Of a stretch of 64,000 bases of DNA, positions 34,914 through 43,124 are shown in pieces. The position numbers and the translations under genes were made by a program. Below the pieces are notes generated by a model. The model was not told the DNA's origin. It ran no database searches and worked only from the letters and a program-made list of their open reading frames with translations. The stretch's first letter is position 1; every line of letters starts with the position of its first letter. Source of the DNA: Rhizosphaericola sp047606825 (GTDB lineage Bacteria; Bacteroidota; Bacteroidia; Chitinophagales; Chitinophagaceae); the NCBI GenBank assembly GCA_047606825.1, contig JASGDY010000083.1, positions 27,303 through 91,302 on the forward strand, given 5' to 3'.

Positions 34914-36128
34914 CTACCCGTTTTTATCCGCCATCGATTTCCGCATCTGGAAATAGAAAAATGTACACAGAACCAATAATGTCCCCAACAGCAACCACAG
35001 CGGCATATAACCCCAGTTGCTTGCAATATAAAAGCCGCCTGACGGACCGACGACTTGCGAAAAAGACCAGCACATATTGTAACTGGCGGCATACAAGCCA
35101 CGGTTTTCCGGATTGCTCCTTTGCACGACCAGTGTATTGACAAACGGCGTGGAAAGCATTTCCCCAAAAGTGAAAAATACCATCGACACAGTCGCTACCA
35201 CAAGCGGGTAGACCGGGGGCAATGCCAGTAAATAATAGGAAACCGCCAATAATGCAACGCCGATGATGACGAAGTAGATCGGTGGATGCCGATGCTCTAT
35301 TTTCGCAATCAGCAACATCTCAAAAATGACAATCAACAGTCCGTTCAGTCCCATGACAAGCCCAATGACAAATTCGTTCATTTTCCACTCTTCCTTGAAG
35401 AAGATCGGGACGACTCGGAACATCTGGAAAAAACCTATCGTCATCAATGCACAGGTAATGATGAAAAAAACGAAAACCTTGTCCTGCCAAGGTTTCAGAC
35501 CTGTATTGGATTGTCTTTCAATGGATGTGTTTTCTTTTTTGACATTGGTTTTGTGCGGTAGTAAAAAGAAAATCAACAAGCCGGCACTTATATTGACGGC
35601 TCCCTGAAAAATGAACAATAAATGGTAGTTGTATGCCGCAATTATCCCTGCCAGACTGATGCCCAAAGTCCAGCCTAAGTTGATGGCAAGGCGGTTTAAG
35701 GTATAGGCGCGCGTCATGGTTTCTTTGTTTGCGTAAGATGCAATGGCTGTGAAATTTGCCGGTCCGAAAGCGTCCGTGAAAAAACTCAATACGACCGCCA
35801 TGATACAAAGCGTTTGGAAATGCTGTATCGCCCCAAACACAAAAAACAGCGCACCGCCCAATATTGCCGAGCCTATCTGCACTTTCCGAAACCCAAACTT
35901 GTCCGTCAGCCGACCGCCCAGCATCGACCCAAAAATCGACCCAACGCCAAACAGCGTGATGACCAAACCTGCGTCCTGCTTGGGTCGGTGCATGTATGTC
36001 GTCACGTACAGTCCGATAAAAGGTACCGCCATGTAACCGCACCGGTTGATCATCAGCACAATACTTAAAAGCCAGTTCTCCCGACTGATACCTGCAAATG
36101 CTTTTTTATAGCCTTGAATGAATGACAT
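34914..36128 (-). CDS. MFS transporter, drug-efflux type
   Basis: The 404-residue protein has twelve predicted helices. The MFS motif A-like loop GGRLTDKFGFRKV lies between helices 2 and 3, and a central cytoplasmic loop (residues 195-220) is rich in charged residues. It resembles DHA1-type multidrug or metabolite exporters, but the substrate cannot be read from sequence. Start is taken as ATG 36128 rather than the in-frame TTG two codons earlier. The gene is flanked on both sides by near-identical 75-bp repeats in direct orientation, which is unusual and could reflect mobilisation or duplication. Confidence 0.85.
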   Translation of the reverse strand: MSFIQGYKKAFAGISRENWLLSIVLMINRCGYMAVPFIGLYVTTYMHRPKQDAGLVITLFGVGSIFGSMLGGRLTDKFGFRKVQIGSAILGGALFFVFGAIQHFQTLCIMAVVLSFFTDAFGPANFTAIASYANKETMTRAYTLNRLAINLGWTLGISLAGIIAAYNYHLLFIFQGAVNISAGLLIFFLLPHKTNVKKENTSIERQSNTGLKPWQDKVFVFFIITCALMTIGFFQMFRVVPIFFKEEWKMNEFVIGLVMGLNGLLIVIFEMLLIAKIEHRHPPIYFVIIGVALLAVSYYLLALPPVYPLVVATVSMVFFTFGEMLSTPFVNTLVVQRSNPENRGLYAASYNMCWSFSQVVGPSGGFYIASNWGYMPLWLLLGTLLVLCTFFYFQMRKSMADKNG

Positions 36129-36149
36129 TTTCAAAAAATGGATGCAATA

Positions 36150-36203
36150 TAGTTGAAAGTTGAAAGCGTCTATAGTTGAAAATGGAAAATTGAAAGTTGT
36201 TGT
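36150..36203 (-). repeat. Heptamer array before the MFS gene
   Basis: On the minus strand 7-bp units CAACTTT, CAATTTT, CCATTTT, CAACTAT repeat upstream of ATG 36128. Confidence 0.65.
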
Positions 36204-36210
36204 TTTGGGG

Positions 36211-36284
36211 TTTCACACAACGGAACAAAGGTTACAAGGCTAACAACGTTGTGTTCTTTGTTTTTCGTCGTGTCTTTGTGTGAA
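36211..36284. repeat. 75-bp repeat copy B, upstream of the MFS gene
   Basis: It is the second copy of the repeat at 34838, in the same orientation, beginning TTTCACACAACGG and ending TCTTTGTGTGAA. Most differences are transitions. Confidence 0.85.
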
Positions 36285-36348
36285 GAAATAACCGCATAGC
36301 TGAGGCAAGCTTGAAACATGTAACCTGCGACTTGTAACTGACTTTTAT

Positions 36349-36356
36349 TACTTTTG
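36349..36356 (+). promoter_or_regulatory. -7 box for trhO
   Basis: TACTTTTG fits TAnnTTTG, 83 bp before ATG 36440. No good -33 box. Confidence 0.45.
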
Positions 36357-36439
36357 CAGCGCAATTTTGCCCGTAAGATATGCGGGTCCATAGTCATCAT
36401 GGAATATGGGCGCAGGCCCATGTCTGAAATTAAAAATTT

Positions 36440-37474
36440 ATGGCAGTATTACACAACCGGGTTTCGCAGACGGAACTCAAGAAAAGGCTCATGGAAGAAA
36501 CCGAGCCCCGCGAAACGATTAGCTTTTATCGTTATTTCACCGTCCAGAATCCACAGGAGTTTAGGGACGGTTTGTACAAAGCGCTGGACAATCTGAATGT
36601 GTTCGGACGCATCTACGTGGCCAAAGAGGGCATCAACGCACAGATTTCCGTCCCCAAAAGTAATTTTCAGTTGTTGAAGGATTGCCTGGAATCCGTGCCG
36701 GGACTGGAAAATCTTCGGCTCAACGTTGCAGTGGACGACGACGGCAAATCCTTTTGGGTGTTGAAAGTCAAGATACGCGAAAAGATTGTTGCCGACGGTA
36801 TCGATGACCCGACTTTTGACGTCAATGACCGCGGCGGCTACCTCAAAGCCAGGGAAGTCAACGAATTGCTGGAAAACAAAGACGCGATTTTCGTGGATAT
36901 GCGCAACCATTACGAATATGAAGTTGGACATTTCAAAGATGCTTTGGAAGTGCCTTCCGATACGTTCCGTGACCAGTTGCCGATGGCGGTCGATATGCTG
37001 AAAGGCAAAGAAGACGAGAAAATCGTTATGTACTGCACGGGCGGCATCCGCTGCGAAAAAGCAACCGCCTATATGAAACACCACGGTTTCAAAAACGTGT
37101 TCCATGTCGAGGGCGGCATTATCAACTATGCCAAACAGGTAAAAGAAGAAAACATCGGCAGTGCTTTTGTCGGCAAAAATTTTGTCTTTGACGATAGGCT
37201 GGGCGAGCGTATCACCGACGACGTGATTGCGCATTGCCATCAATGTGGCCAGCCTTGCGACACGCATACCAACTGCAAAAACGACGGTTGCCATCTCCTG
37301 TTCATCCAATGTCCCGAATGTGCCGCAAAATACAACGGCTGTTGCAGCGTGGAATGTGCCGAAACGCTTGAAATGCCCATGGAACGCCGCAAAGAGCTGC
37401 GGAAAGGCATCGACAAGGGGCAGAATATATTCAATAAATCCAAGGTGCGGTTGAGGCCGAGGGTTAATGGTTGA
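36440..37474 (+). CDS. trhO: tRNA uridine-34 hydroxylase, rhodanese type
   Basis: TrhO (YceA, UPF0176) performs oxygen-dependent hydroxylation of U34 in certain tRNAs, the first step to cmo5U/mo5U. The 344-residue protein has an N-terminal ferredoxin-like domain (FGRIYVAKEGINAQIS, about 55-70) and a rhodanese domain with the active loop YCTGGIRCEKA, in which Cys199 is the nucleophile. A C-terminal segment follows with paired cysteines (CHQCGQPC, CPECAAKYNGCC), probably a zinc-binding unit. Length and motifs fit the family. It is transcribed alone and convergent with the amylase gene. Confidence 0.93.
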   Translation: MAVLHNRVSQTELKKRLMEETEPRETISFYRYFTVQNPQEFRDGLYKALDNLNVFGRIYVAKEGINAQISVPKSNFQLLKDCLESVPGLENLRLNVAVDDDGKSFWVLKVKIREKIVADGIDDPTFDVNDRGGYLKAREVNELLENKDAIFVDMRNHYEYEVGHFKDALEVPSDTFRDQLPMAVDMLKGKEDEKIVMYCTGGIRCEKATAYMKHHGFKNVFHVEGGIINYAKQVKEENIGSAFVGKNFVFDDRLGERITDDVIAHCHQCGQPCDTHTNCKNDGCHLLFIQCPECAAKYNGCCSVECAETLEMPMERRKELRKGIDKGQNIFNKSKVRLRPRVNG

Positions 37475-37654
37475 GCGTTGAACGTTCTACACTATGGTTC
37501 CTGTCCGTGGAAACCTCAATATTGTCCCACGCAAAGACCAAAGATGGAATAGGTCTATTCAAAAGCAAAATCATACAACTTATGGTTCACCCGGGCGTGG
37601 ATCATGGGATAAACTTCTTTTTATACAAACTTGAAATCTGCAATTTTCCACTGA

Positions 37655-38929
37655 CTACTGTTTCACATACACCAGATAGCCGCCCGGTTCGATACAGAAC
37701 GTTTCGCTGTTTTGCAGATCGTACGAGATCCCCGAAAACAAAGACGTGTATTGTCCTGCCAGATATTCCGTCTGCACAGGAACCATGTGCGTCTCGCTAT
37801 GCGAAAAATTAAAAAGCACCAGTACCTGGTTGTTGTCTTGCTGCAAGGCAAATGCCAGCGTGTCGTTGCAATGGGATACAGCAATAGCTCGATAGGTGGC
37901 GGTGGTATGGAAACAAGGATTTTGTTTGCGTAGATGTAGCATCGCCTGGTAGAAGCCTTGCAGTTGCGGTGCATCGTCGTTCCAGTCGATGTGGTCTTTT
38001 TCAAAAAAGGCAAGTCGTTTGTAGTTTGGAAGTTCCTGTCCGCTGTATATCAACGGGATGCCCGGGAACAGGAAGGTAAAGACGGCCCAAGTGCGGGCGA
38101 GCATGCCATATTTTTCGTATTCCGTACCGTTCCAACTGTTTTCGTCATGGTTGCTGGTAAACCAGAGTTTGCATGCATCGGGCAACAGTTCTAAGTCTTC
38201 GTGCAGTAAGGGAACGATCGCGTTCAGCCCTTGTGCTTTGTTTTGAGACAGGGCATTGGTAGCGTGCATCCAGCGCCAGGCATAGTTGACGTCAAACACG
38301 TTGAGGTATTGGTCATCGTCGCATTCCGCCAGCCAGAACAAGGGTTTGGTCTGGTCGCAGCTTTTCCGCGCTTCCATCCAGAAGTCCAATGGTACCAGGT
38401 GCGCCATGTCGCAGCGGAACCCGTCAATGTCAAAATTTTTTACCCAATACTGCATGGCATCCACCATAGCCGCGCGCAGGTTGGGATTGGTATAATCGAG
38501 GTCGTACACATCGCTCCAGCCATTCTTTTCGCGGAAGTTGCCATTGTCGTCTTTTTCGTAGAAATCCGGATGTGCGGTCGTCCATTCGTGGTCTTGTCCT
38601 GTGTGGTTCGTAACCCAGTCGATGATGACTTTCATGCCGAGTGTATGCGCCTGCTGGATGAGTGCTCGGAAATCGTCCTCGTTGCCAAATTCAGGATTGA
38701 TCTTGGTGTAACTACTGCATGCGTAATAACTGCCCAACGTTCCCAACCGCCCCTTGACGCCGATCGGCGTGATGGGCATCAACCAAAGTGTTTCCACGCC
38801 CATTTCCTTTAATCTGGGCAAGTGCCGACAGAAGGCGTTGAAGGAACCTTCGGTTGTATATTGGCGTATGTTGGTTTCATATATATTGGTGCCCTGCGCC
38901 CAGGAGACCATGGGGAATAGTTTGCTCAT
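37655..38929 (-). CDS. GH13 alpha-amylase family enzyme, cytoplasmic
   Basis: The 424-residue (beta/alpha)8 protein has all GH13 regions: DWVTNH (104-109), GFRCDMAH with the nucleophile Asp174, AECDD with the acid/base Glu202 and SNHDENSW with the third acid Asp262. A C-terminal beta domain starts near 350. It has no signal peptide, so it acts inside the cell, on maltodextrins or glycogen-derived chains (inference). No starch utilisation genes are adjacent, so its metabolic link is unclear. The C-terminus ends VKQ, and the gene converges on trhO. Confidence 0.92.
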   Translation of the reverse strand: MSKLFPMVSWAQGTNIYETNIRQYTTEGSFNAFCRHLPRLKEMGVETLWLMPITPIGVKGRLGTLGSYYACSSYTKINPEFGNEDDFRALIQQAHTLGMKVIIDWVTNHTGQDHEWTTAHPDFYEKDDNGNFREKNGWSDVYDLDYTNPNLRAAMVDAMQYWVKNFDIDGFRCDMAHLVPLDFWMEARKSCDQTKPLFWLAECDDDQYLNVFDVNYAWRWMHATNALSQNKAQGLNAIVPLLHEDLELLPDACKLWFTSNHDENSWNGTEYEKYGMLARTWAVFTFLFPGIPLIYSGQELPNYKRLAFFEKDHIDWNDDAPQLQGFYQAMLHLRKQNPCFHTTATYRAIAVSHCNDTLAFALQQDNNQVLVLFNFSHSETHMVPVQTEYLAGQYTSLFSGISYDLQNSETFCIEPGGYLVYVKQ

Positions 38930-39032
38930 TGCTCTAAAATATGGACAGGAAAACGGAAATGCCTAGGATGGAAAGTAAAAAATCCTTCATGGGAGAGACG
39001 CTACGACGTTGCTTCGGACTTCCCGTCTTTCT

Positions 39033-40553
39033 TTAAAAATCTTCTTCAAGATCATCCAGGTTCAGGCCGATAATGCCGCCGACCACGTCGTTGAAATGGG
39101 TATTGCCGTCCGTATTTTTCCGGCTGATAAGTGAATAGGACGCTAGGCCGTACAATACAAATTCCATCAACAAGGCATTCTGCTTTTCGGAGGCGTGTGG
39201 GAAATGCTGCTTGACCACGCCGTATAAGCCATCAACTTGGTAAAGTGTTTGTATGCGGTCACTGTCCTTTATATTATTGGCGATGTCAATCGTGTTTCCC
39301 TTGTCAAACCAAGCTTTGACAGCTTTGTAAGGGTCTTCTTTTTCAACGTTTTCTGCGATGGATTGTTTGCCCGTGTTTCTTTTTTTCTTGATCGTGTCCG
39401 GGTCGGGGAAGTATTGGACAAATGCCGTGCGTATGGCTTTGTTGAGGAGGTTGACGGCCACTTGGTAAGAGCCTTCCTGTTCTCCTTCGTAGACCAGTTC
39501 GATTTTTCCGGTAATGGCAGGAACGATGCCCATGAGGTCGCTGATCCAGGCCTGTGTATATTTTTCTCGATTGACGATTGCGCGCCTTTCGGCAGTGCTG
39601 ACGAGGTTTTCGTATGCCGCGATGGTCAGACGGGCACTCACGCCGCTTTTTTTGTCCACATATTCATTGTTGCGGGCTTCGAAGGCGACGAGTTCGACGA
39701 TTCTTTTGAGCAGGTCGGCAATTTCCACCGTGTTTTCCTGTTCCGGGAGGAGATTTGCTTCCTGTTCGGTAATGGCGAGCGCCGTTTCCAGCCTGAGCGG
39801 GTAATGTGTCAATATCTGGCTTTCGATACGGTCTTTCAATGGTGTGACGATGCTGCCCCTGTTGGTATAATCTTCCGGATTGGCGGTGAAAATGAACAAA
39901 ATATCCAGCGGCATCCGCAGTTTGAATCCGCGTATCTGTATGTCGCCTTCCTGCAATATGTTGAACAGAGACACCTGTATGCGTGCCTGCAAATCTGGCA
40001 GTTCATTGATGACGAATATCGAGCGGTTGCTTCTGGGGATGATGCCGTAGTGGATGGCATTTTCGTCGCTGAAACTTAGACGCATGTTGGCGGCCTTGAT
40101 GGGGTCGATGTCGCCGATAAGGTCGGCGACACTTACATCCGGTGTCGCTAGCTTTTCGCCGTAGCGTTCCGTGCGGCTTAACCAGGAGATGGGTGTGTCG
40201 TCTCCTTTTTCCTTGATGAGGTCAACGGCGTATTTGCTGATGGGCGCATACGGGTCGTCGTTGATTTCGCTGCCACTGACGATGGGGATGTAGTCGTCCA
40301 GAAGATTGACCATCTGCCGCGCCATGCGTGTTTTGGCCTGACCGCGCAGCCCGAGGTACAATATGTTGTGCCGGCTCAGCAAGGCGCGTTCCGTGTCGGG
40401 AATCACTGTATCCTCGTAACCCAGAATGCCGGGAAACGGGTCGGCGCTTTGCCGTAGCTGGTGGATGAGATTGGCTCTGATTTCGTCTTTTATCGAGCGG
40501 GCTTGGTAACCGCTCCGCTTCAATTCGCCTAAGGTTCTTATATTGGTATCCAT
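39033..40553 (-). CDS. ChlI/MoxR-like AAA+ ATPase
   Basis: The 506-residue protein resembles the magnesium chelatase subunit I group (COG1239). The P-loop is GLRGQAKTR at 68-76, of the AKT type used by MoxR-like ATPases. Walker B is IFVINELPDL, with Asn in place of the usual first Asp, and IFTANPEDYTNRG is the sensor 1 region. Residues 330-500 are a helical C-terminal extension. In this phylum such ATPases usually work with a VWA-domain protein as a chaperone-like pair, not in chlorophyll synthesis; no VWA gene is in the window. Start is ATG 40553 (MDTNIRTL). Confidence 0.8.
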   Translation of the reverse strand: MDTNIRTLGELKRSGYQARSIKDEIRANLIHQLRQSADPFPGILGYEDTVIPDTERALLSRHNILYLGLRGQAKTRMARQMVNLLDDYIPIVSGSEINDDPYAPISKYAVDLIKEKGDDTPISWLSRTERYGEKLATPDVSVADLIGDIDPIKAANMRLSFSDENAIHYGIIPRSNRSIFVINELPDLQARIQVSLFNILQEGDIQIRGFKLRMPLDILFIFTANPEDYTNRGSIVTPLKDRIESQILTHYPLRLETALAITEQEANLLPEQENTVEIADLLKRIVELVAFEARNNEYVDKKSGVSARLTIAAYENLVSTAERRAIVNREKYTQAWISDLMGIVPAITGKIELVYEGEQEGSYQVAVNLLNKAIRTAFVQYFPDPDTIKKKRNTGKQSIAENVEKEDPYKAVKAWFDKGNTIDIANNIKDSDRIQTLYQVDGLYGVVKQHFPHASEKQNALLMEFVLYGLASYSLISRKNTDGNTHFNDVVGGIIGLNLDDLEEDF

Positions 40554-40681
40554 GTCACCAAGGTACGGGAAAATGCAAAAAAGCAAAAGTAAAACGACAA
40601 AAAATTGATGTTCAGTGCCTAAAGTGGAATGCTGCGCCTGTATCGTCGTTGGTGCTCTAAAGCAATATTGCCTGTATTTAG

Positions 40682-40936
40682 TTATGTTTTCCCCAGTCGT
40701 TCCACCAGTGCGGTGTATTGCGCCTTGGCCTCGTCGGACGTTGCGCCTTGCTGTTGTTTCCAGGCTTCGTGTTTGGCTTTGGCGACGAAGTCGAACATGT
40801 TGTAATCGCCTTTTTCGGGAGCGTCGCCTTCCGTTGCCTGTTTGTACAGGCTATACAGTTGCAACAAAATATCGTTGCTTGGTTTTTCGGACAATGTCTT
40901 GCTGTTTGCTACAGCTTGTTCAAATGTTAGTGCCAT
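40682..40936 (-). CDS. Acyl-CoA-binding protein
   Basis: The 84-residue protein has the four-helix ACBP pattern: LYSLYKQATEGD (helix 2 with the CoA-binding Tyr and Lys), MFDFVAKAKHEAW, and a final YTALVERLG helix. ACBPs bind medium and long-chain acyl-CoA with high affinity and buffer the acyl-CoA pool. They are typical of eukaryotes but present in many Bacteroidota. It lies at the end of the fatty-acid block on the same strand, which fits its role. Confidence 0.93.
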   Translation of the reverse strand: MALTFEQAVANSKTLSEKPSNDILLQLYSLYKQATEGDAPEKGDYNMFDFVAKAKHEAWKQQQGATSDEAKAQYTALVERLGKT

Positions 40937-40943
40937 TTTTTTT

Positions 40944-40976
40944 AGTTGAGAGTTGAAAAGTGAATGTTGTAGGTTG
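40944..40976 (-). repeat. Heptamer array before the ACBP gene
   Basis: On the minus strand CAACCTA, CAACATT, CACTTTT, CAACTCT, CAACTAA repeat with a strict 7-bp period just before the ATG. Confidence 0.75.
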
Positions 40977-41063
40977 TTTCACACAAACGCATTTATAGTA
41001 GTTGTTTTGGTCGGTGGAGACATCGACCGATAGAACCTGTGTATTATAGAAAAACTATGCGTA

Positions 41064-41501
41064 TCATTTCGTTGTCCTGCTCCATGTCGTCGTGCGGCCA
41101 ATGAGCGAGATGCCGATGAATCCTCGGATACGCAATGTGTTTTCATCCTTTGGTGTCATCTTGCAGGAATAGGTCTTCCCGTTTTTGGGGTCGTAGATGG
41201 TTCCACCGGTATAAATGTTTCCGTCCTTGGAAAACCCTTTTAAGATGACCAGCCCAACGAGCGGATCTGTTCTTAATTTTTCGTCTTTGTTGTTGATGTC
41301 CAGTTTGGGTTTGCCGTTGCGCTTCGGTTCTTTGAGCCAGACGAGTTTGCCATAGTATTTGCCGTCCGGGTTTTTGTAGATTTCTACTTTACCTTCTTTT
41401 TCTTCGTTGAGCCAGTAGCCCTCGATGTTTTGCGCTTTCGCAAAATGGATAACCGTGGTGAACAATAGTGTTACGATACAATACTTCAATTTATTTTTCA
41501 T
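41064..41501 (-). CDS. DUF2147 secreted protein
   Basis: The 145-residue protein has a signal peptide (about 1-23, ending AKAQ) and a DUF2147 domain. It begins NIEGYWLNEEKEGKVEIY, continues with DGKYYGKLVWLKEP and TGGTIYDPKNGKTYSCKM, and ends with RIRGFIGISLIGRTTTW. The fold is a small beta-barrel of lipocalin-like type; function is unknown. It is periplasmic or surface-exposed. The neighbours handle fatty acids, so lipid binding is conceivable, but this is a guess from context only. Confidence 0.85.
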   Translation of the reverse strand: MKNKLKYCIVTLLFTTVIHFAKAQNIEGYWLNEEKEGKVEIYKNPDGKYYGKLVWLKEPKRNGKPKLDINNKDEKLRTDPLVGLVILKGFSKDGNIYTGGTIYDPKNGKTYSCKMTPKDENTLRIRGFIGISLIGRTTTWSRTTK

Positions 41502-41543
41502 TGTTTATTTTTTAATAAGTTAAATAAAAAAGCTGTTGGCCAT

Positions 41544-43013
41544 TCACGGAAACTTCACACCCGAATACCTCGTAGCGTCAATCTGTGGAATCGTCGATCC
41601 GTATTTGCTGTTGATGGACTTGATAAATTCATTGGCGAGTAAGGCGTTGCCCAAAGGTGTCAAATGGATGCCGTCCAACGAAAATGCGCCCCCTGTGACA
41701 AATGTCGCGCTTATCACGCGTCCGTTGTATTCGATACCGGATTGTGCCTCTTCCATGAATGCCGCGACATCGACGAATGCCAGTCCCTTGCTGTCGGCAA
41801 CGGATTGCAATTTTTCGTTGTAAGCGGTGGTCGCCGTCTTGATGGCACTGACTTCCGTTGCAGTCAATACCATTGAGTCGTCCAACGGGAATGAGACGCC
41901 GTATTTGTTCAATGGGCTTATGGCATAGGCGGAGGACGGTGCCGTGCCGATGACCGAGCTTGTGCTTAACAAAACCAGGTCGCTGGCAGTTGCGTGGCGC
42001 GCCTGCCCGAAGACCAATCCCAATAGGGTCGCTTCCGTTGCGTCAATGCCGGATGCAACCAATGCGGCCGTATATGCGGTCGCCATATTGGTCAGGGAAT
42101 TGTCGGTTATCAAGACCGGATTGCTCGTCGTAGTCAGTGTCTGGAATCGTGTACTCTGTCCCAAAGCCGTTAAGATCGTATTTAACGGTGTGAATATTTC
42201 CGTATTCAAGGTCGTCGCGCTTGATTCATCCAAAGGCACAGGATTGTAGGGAACTGTCGTGAAATAGGGAATGTTGGTAATGTCCGGAATATTGGCAACG
42301 ACGCCGGATGTTGCAGTTACCATCATGGTGGAGACAATCGCATCGATACTGGCGTTGAAGTTCGCAGTCGGCGTAATCGCATCGGACGCCCCACCAGCCA
42401 AAGCATAGGCCAATACATCGTTGTTGCCAATGAACATACTGAAAAAAGTAGGTTGCTGTGCCGCCGCGTCGCTCAAGATGGAAGCGTTGACAGGGTCAGT
42501 CGTCATGCGTGTAAAGAAAGGATTATAATTGCCCGCGCCATTGGCTGGATTGCCATAGCCGGCATAGACTGTGGTAATGGCTTTCGCCCCGGGAACGCCC
42601 ATGTTGTTGAAAGGTCCGCTTGACGCAACGCTCGTCGTCCAGATGCTCGAATCGCCAGATGCAGCAGCATAAACGGGAGTAAGCGAACCGTCAACGACGC
42701 TCAATATGAGTTTGGCATTGCCTGTGCTGCCTATACCGACGGAATTGGCAGGTGTCAACGGTTGTACGAAATCGCCACCGCCAATGGTTTTGAGCTGTTG
42801 TGCCAGCAGGTTGGGATAGGAGACTTCCTGTCCTTCCATGTACAATGCCGCGTCGGCAAAACCAGAAGTGATGCTGTTGCCAATAGCGACATATTGGGAA
42901 ACGTCCAACGTACTACCCGCGCTTGGTGTCGGTACGCTCGTTGTTGGTCGGCAGGAAATAATGCTTGTCATTGCTATAAGTGATACGGAAAGCAATTTAT
43001 AATAAGTTTTCAT
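41544..43013 (-). CDS. SGNH/GDSL hydrolase lipoprotein
   Basis: The 489-residue protein has a lipoprotein signal with Cys21 (SIISC). The SGNH blocks are GNSITSG (Ser47 as nucleophile), a conserved Gly region near GVPGAKAITT, FIGNNDVL for block III and DGIHLTPLGN for the Asp/His block near the C-terminus. It is probably an outer-membrane esterase or lipase. A FadL-type porin follows directly upstream in the transcript order (43125-44348), so fatty acids released at the surface could enter through it. A CAAATNNN octamer array precedes its start. Confidence 0.87.
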   Translation of the reverse strand: MKTYYKLLSVSLIAMTSIISCRPTTSVPTPSAGSTLDVSQYVAIGNSITSGFADAALYMEGQEVSYPNLLAQQLKTIGGGDFVQPLTPANSVGIGSTGNAKLILSVVDGSLTPVYAAASGDSSIWTTSVASSGPFNNMGVPGAKAITTVYAGYGNPANGAGNYNPFFTRMTTDPVNASILSDAAAQQPTFFSMFIGNNDVLAYALAGGASDAITPTANFNASIDAIVSTMMVTATSGVVANIPDITNIPYFTTVPYNPVPLDESSATTLNTEIFTPLNTILTALGQSTRFQTLTTTSNPVLITDNSLTNMATAYTAALVASGIDATEATLLGLVFGQARHATASDLVLLSTSSVIGTAPSSAYAISPLNKYGVSFPLDDSMVLTATEVSAIKTATTAYNEKLQSVADSKGLAFVDVAAFMEEAQSGIEYNGRVISATFVTGGAFSLDGIHLTPLGNALLANEFIKSINSKYGSTIPQIDATRYSGVKFP

Positions 43014-43030
43014 ATACAGGAAGTATTAAT

Positions 43031-43064
43031 AATTTGAAAATTTGATTAGTTGAAGATTTGAAAA
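43031..43064 (-). repeat. Octamer array before the SGNH gene
   Basis: Four 8-bp units of CAAATNNN type on the minus strand (one degenerate, CAACTAAT) lie about 20 bp before the start codon. Confidence 0.75.
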
Positions 43065-43124
43065 TGATATAGGATTTACAATGGCATGTCGATCATCAAT
43101 CTCAAATCATCAATCATAGATTCC

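Noticed and set aside
39033..40553. Chlorophyll or cobalamin chelatase subunit
   Set aside because: No BchD/BchH or CobN partners, no pigment genes, and a MoxR-type P-loop.
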